48,351 nt of DNA from CAZWDO01 sp964632485 [NCBI: uncultured bacterium]. Lineage in GTDB: Bacteria > JAGOEH01. Each line of letters begins with the position of its first letter. The first letter of the stretch is position 1. The position numbers were made by a program, and so were the translations under genes. Below the pieces are notes generated by a model. The model ran no database searches. It saw nothing but the letters and a program-made list of their open reading frames with translations, and was not told where the DNA came from. Positions 43,488 through 48,351 of the stretch are shown here, in pieces. Where the stretch lies: assembly GCA_964632485.1 (NCBI GenBank), contig CAZWDO010000014.1, forward strand, positions 11,974 through 60,324. The letters run 5' to 3'.

Positions 43488-45340
43488 TGAAATACTCATT
43501 TTTTTTCTATGGATTCTTTTTTAGCGTTTTTCTTTGCATTTTGGAAATCCAGGGTTCTATCACAATCGAGCCGGAATTTCCGCAGAGCGAGGAAACACTT
43601 CGTTTGATTGTGGAGGGCGAAGAGTGGGATTATCTTTTATATGCATGGGATTTGCCTTTTTCCATGACACCTGAACAATTCCCGGTTGAAAAATTTATAC
43701 GGATTCCCTTACGAACAGTCATGGAAGTGCCCTTCCCTTCCAAAAACAGCCTGTTTTATTTTATTTTAGAGCGGAAAAATGGGAGCCGCTGGTTGGAAAA
43801 TGGTGTCGGAACTTTTATTAGCCGTTACGGGGAGGATGGTAAACCCGTTCGCAATGCCTGCTATTATCGGGCGATGATCATCAAACATTGGGCTCCGAAT
43901 CATTATTCCATAAATGATTGGCTTGAAGCTGAATTAGATCAATATCCCGATAATTTCCCTGCATATTATATGTATTGGCGTCATAATGGCGGTTGGGAAG
44001 ACGAAACTGTGCGGGAGAGCGCTGCCGCCACTTTGGGTGAACTCGAATTGGAACATGCCGGGGATCCCACGTTTTGGGAACTGGCCGCTCAAATCTATCT
44101 CGATTGGGGAGATTTTGAGCGGGCTGATTTTGCGTTTACCATGCAATTAAATCATGTAGAAAATTTGGATTCATTGCTGCGAATTCAAGCAAAACGTCTA
44201 ACCTATATCATGAAGCTGGACCCGTTCGTCCCGTTGCTGGATTCGCTTTGGGGGATGAAAACATATTCGGCGTTGACGTTTTTCCATCATTATGTCATCC
44301 GTGCCGAACAGCTTCGTTTTAGTAACCTTGATCAAACACTGCGCAACGGATTAAATGCCGCGCATCCTGGAATCCGCGAACTGGCTGCTTACTATCTGTT
44401 GCTCAACCAAATTTCCACTAATCCTTCCTATACAACAGAATGGAATGATTGGATCACTCTTGTCTTGAACTCTGAGTTGCTGACCTTCAGACAACTTAAC
44501 CGATTATTAGGAGTGATGGCATTTTATCCTGATTTGAATCGGGTTTTTCTTGAATTGGCGGAACGCTGCCTGCAAAAATGGAATCTGATGAAAAGAAATC
44601 TGAAAACAACTGACTTGAATTCTCCGACAAATGAAAAAGAATATTTTGAAATCGTTTTCAAGGAATATCTCGCGTGGGCTTACTATCTGTCAGGCAATTC
44701 GAATCGAGCTCTGGCCCTGCTCGAGGATATTTTTTCAGGGCCATGGATTCCCGATGATCTGCTTTTTTTCAGAGCCGGTTGTATCTATCAGGCCAATAAT
44801 CAGTTACAATCCGCTTTGGAATATTTTACAAAAGCCTGGCTATTGAATTATCAAGGGGAAATTCAGAATACTATCCTCGAAGTTTACCGGGAGCAATATG
44901 GATCGGAATCGGGTCTGAGTGATTATATCGAGAGCATGAAAAGCGATACCTATCAACCGGTTGACTGGTGGAATCAGCTCGCTGACTGCCCCTCACTGAA
45001 TCCTTCCTGGCCAACGGCTGTATTGGTTATTGAGCCCGGTATTTGGATTAATCTGGATGATTGGTATTTATGGGGACAATTAGTCCAAAGCCGATCTCCG
45101 GTAAATTTTTTAGTCGTGTATCCGAATGATATGGAGTTGACCGACGATATTCGGGAAAATTTAGAGTTTTATCAAATCTCACATTGCGCGTTGGAACGAC
45201 CACTAATCCAAATGCTTAGTGGCCGGCAACAGCTTCCCCTTATTCTACTTTTCAACCGGCAACATTATTTTATCAATCGTTTATCTATCCAGCGTCCGGA
45301 TTGGCAATCCATTGTCCACCAGTTTATTAAAAGCCAATAG
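43487..45340 (+). CDS. Exported TPR-like protein with possible thioredoxin-fold C-terminus
   Basis: The 617-residue product starts with a signal peptide (KYSFFFYGFFFSVFLCILEIQG). A beta-rich domain follows (about 23-125, Ig-like by composition). A long helical stretch (about 140-490) has tetratricopeptide-like helix pairs, clearest at YYLSGNSNRALALLEDIF and CIYQANNQLQSALEYFTKAW. The last 110 residues (TAVLVIEPGIWINLDDWYLW ... LPLILLFN) read like a thioredoxin/AhpC fold without the active-site cysteines. Envelope proteins combining Ig-like, TPR and thioredoxin parts occur in FCB bacteria; the role of this one is unknown. The start overlaps the upstream stop by one base, so it is translated by coupling with the second CNNM/CBS gene. 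Confidence 0.65.
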   Translation: MKYSFFFYGFFFSVFLCILEIQGSITIEPEFPQSEETLRLIVEGEEWDYLLYAWDLPFSMTPEQFPVEKFIRIPLRTVMEVPFPSKNSLFYFILERKNGSRWLENGVGTFISRYGEDGKPVRNACYYRAMIIKHWAPNHYSINDWLEAELDQYPDNFPAYYMYWRHNGGWEDETVRESAAATLGELELEHAGDPTFWELAAQIYLDWGDFERADFAFTMQLNHVENLDSLLRIQAKRLTYIMKLDPFVPLLDSLWGMKTYSALTFFHHYVIRAEQLRFSNLDQTLRNGLNAAHPGIRELAAYYLLLNQISTNPSYTTEWNDWITLVLNSELLTFRQLNRLLGVMAFYPDLNRVFLELAERCLQKWNLMKRNLKTTDLNSPTNEKEYFEIVFKEYLAWAYYLSGNSNRALALLEDIFSGPWIPDDLLFFRAGCIYQANNQLQSALEYFTKAWLLNYQGEIQNTILEVYREQYGSESGLSDYIESMKSDTYQPVDWWNQLADCPSLNPSWPTAVLVIEPGIWINLDDWYLWGQLVQSRSPVNFLVVYPNDMELTDDIRENLEFYQISHCALERPLIQMLSGRQQLPLILLFNRQHYFINRLSIQRPDWQSIVHQFIKSQ

Positions 45341-45355
45341 GGGAAAGGAGATTGC

Positions 45356-46402
45356 ATGCCGTTTTTTGAGATTGAACCGGAAGTGAAACAAAAACTTTAT
45401 GAAGCGGAGATCATCGCTTTTCTCAACCAACACCCTGATTTTTTAATTGAACATGCCGCTCGAATACATTTATTTAATGATTTTAAATATAATATTTTTC
45501 AATTAGCGCGAAAATACCGGGAAGAAAACATTTATTATGAAAAAATGTTGGAAAATTTGATGTTAGTCGCCCAGGAAAATTTTGAAATTCTGAATCAGTT
45601 ACATGCCATTCATAACCGGATTGTCCAGGCTCCCAATTTGAAACAAGCATTGTCGGAATTGCTAAACGAGTTTATCAAGCGTTTTTCACTGGCGGCGGTC
45701 AGCATGATTTGGCGGAGCGAGGTTATGCCTGATTCGCAACGTAACTCGTTTAATCGTACCCTCTCATTGCCGGAAAATACGCTATTCCGTTTTATGCCTG
45801 AACAGGAATTAAGGAAAAGCGTCAAGACAAAACGAATCCCTTTGGTAAAAAAACGAAAATGCCGGCTGTTAAAAGATTTTTTCCCGGGGGCTAATCTTGA
45901 TCACGTACAAGCCGGGGTCATTATTCCCCTTTTTTTTGAACAACAACTCCAGGGAGCGATTGCGCTCGGGGACCAAACCAATCACCGCTTCCATGCGGAT
46001 ATGAGCTATGATTTCATCATGGAAACCGCCGATCAAATCGCTAAAACCTTTTATGCGCTTTTTATCTGGGAACTGTTATATTACAATCCCTCCTGGCTGA
46101 CGCCAACTCATTTCTTTGACTACTATCGTGTATCCCTTGAAAATTATCACCAGTATCATTCCTGCTGCCTGATTGAGATTATTTTTGCTCAAGATTCGAA
46201 AAAACCGCAATATTCCGACATTAAACCCCACTTCCATCACCAGGATATTTTTTTTTATTATACTCCGGAAAAATTAATTTTTTTAAGCGATTATGGTGGT
46301 GAAAATTGTTGCGCTCTGATTGAAAAGATTAATCGGGTATTATCGGCATATCAACCTCAGTGCCAGAGAATTGAAAGGCTTAACCAGCCCACGAATTTGT
46401 AA
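45356..46402 (+). CDS. DUF484-family protein with GAF-like domain
   Basis: The N-terminus has the DUF484 pattern: EIIAFLNQHPDFLIEHA, a coiled-coil stretch LARKYREENIYYEKMLENLM, then NFEILNQLHAIHNRIV. A GAF-like domain follows (about 85-225, with GVIIPLFFEQQLQGAIALGD). The remaining 110 residues are of unknown fold. At 348 residues it is longer than proteobacterial DUF484 proteins (about 230), which sit beside xerC; no recombinase gene is here. Function is unknown; ligand sensing is inferred from the GAF-like fold. The ATG follows AAAGGAG. The gene lies 15 bases after the TPR gene and its 3' end overlaps the convergent Gln-Thr repeat gene by 23 bases. Confidence 0.7.
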   Translation: MPFFEIEPEVKQKLYEAEIIAFLNQHPDFLIEHAARIHLFNDFKYNIFQLARKYREENIYYEKMLENLMLVAQENFEILNQLHAIHNRIVQAPNLKQALSELLNEFIKRFSLAAVSMIWRSEVMPDSQRNSFNRTLSLPENTLFRFMPEQELRKSVKTKRIPLVKKRKCRLLKDFFPGANLDHVQAGVIIPLFFEQQLQGAIALGDQTNHRFHADMSYDFIMETADQIAKTFYALFIWELLYYNPSWLTPTHFFDYYRVSLENYHQYHSCCLIEIIFAQDSKKPQYSDIKPHFHHQDIFFYYTPEKLIFLSDYGGENCCALIEKINRVLSAYQPQCQRIERLNQPTNL

Positions 46403-47141
46403 ATACGCTATTTCCCATGGTCTGCATGGCGATATAAGCGTTTTGCATCCTGACCGATTGCTTTGTGTAATGAGCATTATATTTTGGTGTGGCAGATGTT
46501 TTTGCCTTGCTATTTTCACTCTTCTCCGAGGTCATGATGGTTTCTGCCTGGTTTTGGTTTTGGTTTTGAGTTTGGGACTGGTTTTGAGTTTGAGTTTGGG
46601 ACTGGTTTTGAGTTTGAGTTTGGGACTGGGTTTGGGTTTGAGTCTGGGATTGAGTTTGAGTTTGGGATTGGGTCTGAGTTTGGGTTTGAGTTTGGGTTTG
46701 AGCCTGGGTCTGGGTTTCTGTCTTCGATTCGGTTGCGCTATTGGTAGTTTTAGTCGAACTGTTTGTTTTGGCGGTTTCTTGTTGGTTTTCAGCAGCAATT
46801 CGTTCCGATTTGATCTGCTCCAGCAATTTTCTTGAATATTCGATACTTTCCTTGACCGTCATATTTTCCGGGTATTGCGCTTTCGCTTCTAATAAAGCCG
46901 CGCTGTTTTTTTCTTTATTAGCATTGATTTGCTGGACAATTTCCTGTTGCCGCTGCTCTTTATATAGGTTCGTATAATAGCGAACGGTATTGTGGGAAAT
47001 GGAACTCAGCCGCACTAAATCTAAAATCTGAACCTGCATCGTTTCGTTGACGATTTGCTGACGCATTTGATTTCCATTATAAGAAAAATTACTTTGCAAT
47101 TGGGCGGAAGCCCAAATCTGACTTACATCGATCACACTCAA
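46380..47141 (-). CDS. Gln-Thr repeat protein, unknown function
   Basis: The start is TTG at 47141, exactly seven bases after AAGGAG; an in-frame GTG at 47183 lacks an SD. The 253-residue product has an N-terminal half of charged helix (about 1-130, with NGNQMRQQIVNETMQVQILD and a Glu/Lys-rich stretch), a tract of about 55 residues of alternating Gln with Thr, Ser or Asn (about 150-205), and a short polar tail ending NSVFTNSWAG. There is no signal peptide or Cys. I do not recognise the family. The Gln-Thr tract is expected to be disordered or amyloid-like. Its DNA is a hexanucleotide repeat that will vary by slippage in whole pairs of codons. Two inverted repeats lie in the upstream region. 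Confidence 0.65.
   Translation of the reverse strand: MSVIDVSQIWASAQLQSNFSYNGNQMRQQIVNETMQVQILDLVRLSSISHNTVRYYTNLYKEQRQQEIVQQINANKEKNSAALLEAKAQYPENMTVKESIEYSRKLLEQIKSERIAAENQQETAKTNSSTKTTNSATESKTETQTQAQTQTQTQTQTQSQTQTQSQTQTQTQSQTQTQNQSQTQTQNQSQTQNQNQNQAETIMTSEKSENSKAKTSATPKYNAHYTKQSVRMQNAYIAMQTMGNSVFTNSWAG
46545..46720. repeat. Hexanucleotide-based repeat tract with regular GGG runs
   Basis: About 29 imperfect six-base units of the type GGTTTT / GAGTTT / GGGTTT / GGACTG on the plus strand, encoding the Gln-Thr/Ser/Asn stretch on the minus strand. GGG runs begin at 46622, 46628, 46634, 46646, 46664, 46670, 46682, 46694, 46706 and 46712, all separated by multiples of six. This is compatible with G-quadruplex formation on the plus strand, which is the template for the gene. 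Confidence 0.85.
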
Positions 47142-47281
47142 TTGGATGCTCCTTGGCTTATTATAAGAATCGGCGCGATTCACTCATTTCTTTAATTTTA
47201 TTTTTACATCCTCACTATTCTGACAAAATCATTTGAAATCGGAGGGTTCAATTTTTAAAAGCGTTTATTTCAACCAACCAG

Positions 47282-47306
47282 AGGTATCTGAATTATAGTG
47301 ATACCT
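47282..47306. promoter_or_regulatory. Inverted repeat around a TATAAT box, upstream of the Gln-Thr gene
   Basis: AGGTATC (47282-47288) and GATACCT (47300-47306) are perfect seven-base complements. The 11-base centre contains TATAAT on the minus strand (47297-47292), which could be the -10 box of the Gln-Thr repeat gene; no good -35 box is visible 17 bases upstream (ATGGAT). The arrangement suggests an operator over the promoter. Confidence 0.4.
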
Positions 47307-47387
47307 GCGGGAGTAATCCATCGCGCTGTTTGCTTGAACCGCAACCGTCAAATTCGTGTTTTATCCAAGTGGGCATGAGGTCGGTTT

Positions 47388-47405
47388 GATACGATGAAGC
47401 GTATC
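47388..47405. promoter_or_regulatory. Second inverted repeat with GATAC half-sites
   Basis: GATACG-ATGAAG-CGTATC is a perfect six-base inverted repeat, about 85 bases from the first and sharing its GATAC core. No T run follows on either strand, so it is not a terminator. The rest of the 347-base gap 47142-47488 holds nothing I can identify. Confidence 0.35.
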
Positions 47406-47488
47406 TGTCTTCCGGGTGTCATTTGTCTTGCTGACCTTGATTTTAATTTTTCAGATATTTTAATTTGTACGGACAACAGCTAATTGTA

Positions 47489-48351
47489 TCAGCCTGTAAT
47501 TAGAACGACCAGGGAGCGAGCGGCGACTCTGATGTGGGGTTGGGTCCAGAGTTCGCCTTCTTGCTTAAAATCATGAGGAAATAGTTCGGCGGTATTTATC
47601 TTTAGATACCATTTTTTTGTCAATACCGGAGTTGGGATTTCAAAAGTCAATGCCTCATGGAATGCGTTGACAATGATAAACATGGATTCATCGGCTTCAT
47701 TCAATCCGCTGATGTTAGAATCGCCATTAATGAGAAACGCTATGGAATGACTGTAATCGGCGAGATCGGGATTATTGAGAACGGTTCCATGGTAGGATAT
47801 ATCGATACTCCAGGCTTCTTCCACGCTACTGAGGTAGTATAGATTGTTTTTGAAAAATGTGGGTCGGCGAAGTATCGGGTGTTTTTTTCGGAATTCTATC
47901 ATTTGGCAGGTAAAATTAAAAATTTCCGGATGCGTTTCTTTGTTGCTCCAGTTAATCCAGTTCCAGGGAACGTCCTGACAATAAGCATTGTTATTTCCTT
48001 TTTGGGTTCGGTACATTTCATCCCCGGCATAGAGCATGGGCACTCCCTGGGATAGCATCAGCATGGCGATAAAGTTTTTCACACTTTGTTTTCGTTGACG
48101 GTTGATGCAACTATCCGGGGTTTCACCTTCCCAGCCCCAGTTATAGCTATGGTTATCGTTCATTCCGTCCTGGTTGTTTTCCCCGTTTTCAAAGTTGTGT
48201 TTGCTGTTGTAAGAGACTAAATCGCGTAAGGTGAACCCATCGTGAGATGTGATGTAATTAATGCTGTGGTCGGGGGTTTTAAAACGGCTATAAAGGTCCG
48301 GACTGCCGATAAATGCCTGAATAAAGTCCTGGATTGAATGATCGTCGCCTT
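47489..48351 (-). CDS. glgX: Glycogen debranching enzyme, GlgX/isoamylase type, C-terminal part
   Basis: The frame is open to the right edge of the window, so the N-terminal part and start lie outside. About 287 residues are present. In frame from the edge are FKTPDHSINYITSHDGFTL with the third catalytic Asp (SHDG), then DLVSYNSKHNFENGENNQDG and SYNWGWEGETPD, followed by RQRKQSVKNFIAMLMLSQGV, PMLYAGDEMYRTQKGNNNAY and the C-terminal beta domain. These are hallmarks of GlgX/isoamylase debranching enzymes, which cut alpha-1,6 branches in limit dextrins. With glgB it indicates glycogen storage. An internal ATG at 48163 is not the start, since conserved sequence continues upstream of it. Confidence 0.9.
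   Translation of the reverse strand, partial: GDDHSIQDFIQAFIGSPDLYSRFKTPDHSINYITSHDGFTLRDLVSYNSKHNFENGENNQDGMNDNHSYNWGWEGETPDSCINRQRKQSVKNFIAMLMLSQGVPMLYAGDEMYRTQKGNNNAYCQDVPWNWINWSNKETHPEIFNFTCQMIEFRKKHPILRRPTFFKNNLYYLSSVEEAWSIDISYHGTVLNNPDLADYSHSIAFLINGDSNISGLNEADESMFIIVNAFHEALTFEIPTPVLTKKWYLKINTAELFPHDFKQEGELWTQPHIRVAARSLVVLITG

Noticed and set aside
46320-46835. Plus-strand open frame of 171 codons across the Gln-Thr repeat, encoding Leu-Gly-Leu-Ser repeats
   Set aside because: It is the antisense of the hexanucleotide tract; repeats without stops stay open in several frames. The minus-strand gene has a good SD and a non-repetitive conserved-looking N-terminal half.
47184-47230. TTGTCA on the minus strand as a promoter for the Gln-Thr repeat gene
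   Set aside because: The hexamer 17 bases downstream is AAATAA, a poor -10 box; the TATAAT in the inverted repeat at 47282-47306 is a better but still unproven candidate.

Overview
The window comes from a bacterium of the Fibrobacterota-Chlorobiota-Bacteroidota (FCB) group. The evidence is a secreted subtilase ending in a type IX secretion (T9SS) sorting domain, two TonB-dependent receptors, and two sensors with 14 'two-component regulator propeller' repeats plus a Y_Y_Y domain. Core Bacteroidota is less likely: most genes have strong Shine-Dalgarno (SD) sites (AAGGAGG type), and promoters read TTGACA-16/17-TATATT rather than the Bacteroidota -33/-7 type. Calditrichota, KSB1 or a similar lineage fits, but I cannot place it further. 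TTG and GTG starts are common. No rRNA, tRNA, CRISPR array, insertion sequence or prophage was seen, so this looks like ordinary chromosome.

Layout. 0-5 kb: a 5'-truncated TonB receptor, acetolactate decarboxylase, and a YfbK-like von Willebrand A protein. 5-14.4 kb: a propeller/PP2C phosphatase receptor behind a small membrane protein, a secreted metallophosphoesterase, a GNAT protein, a HisKA_2 sensor kinase and a periplasmic thioredoxin. 14.4-20.8 kb: an MBL-fold hydrolase, penicillin-binding protein 1C, and an operon of alpha/beta hydrolase, phenylacetate-CoA ligase and a tandem-ACT protein. 21-30.9 kb: a propeller histidine kinase divergent from a GAF/HD-GYP protein, a second TonB receptor, a secreted phospholipase D-like protein and a lipoprotein. 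31-37.8 kb: an MFS transporter facing a four-gene minus-strand operon (coiled-coil protein, T9SS subtilase, class II aldolase, WbpA-type nucleotide-sugar dehydrogenase). 38-46.4 kb: a plus-strand run of ClpP-like protease, glycogen branching enzyme, two CNNM/CBS membrane proteins, a TPR protein and a DUF484 protein, mostly overlapping or closely spaced. 46.4-48.35 kb: a Gln-Thr repeat protein and the 3' part of a GlgX-type debranching enzyme.

Themes. The window is rich in signal input: two propeller receptors with different outputs, one cytoplasmic kinase and one HD-GYP protein, with no response regulator beside them. Glycogen metabolism (glgB, glgX) brackets the right end. Many promoters can be read directly; three genes look leaderless, and two genes have no AUG, GUG or UUG at the place where homology says translation must begin. 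I found no clear new defence or mobile system. The most unusual items are the start-codon anomalies, the structured leader of the clpP-like gene, that protein's Asn-for-Asp triad, and the hexanucleotide G-run tract encoding the Gln-Thr repeat.
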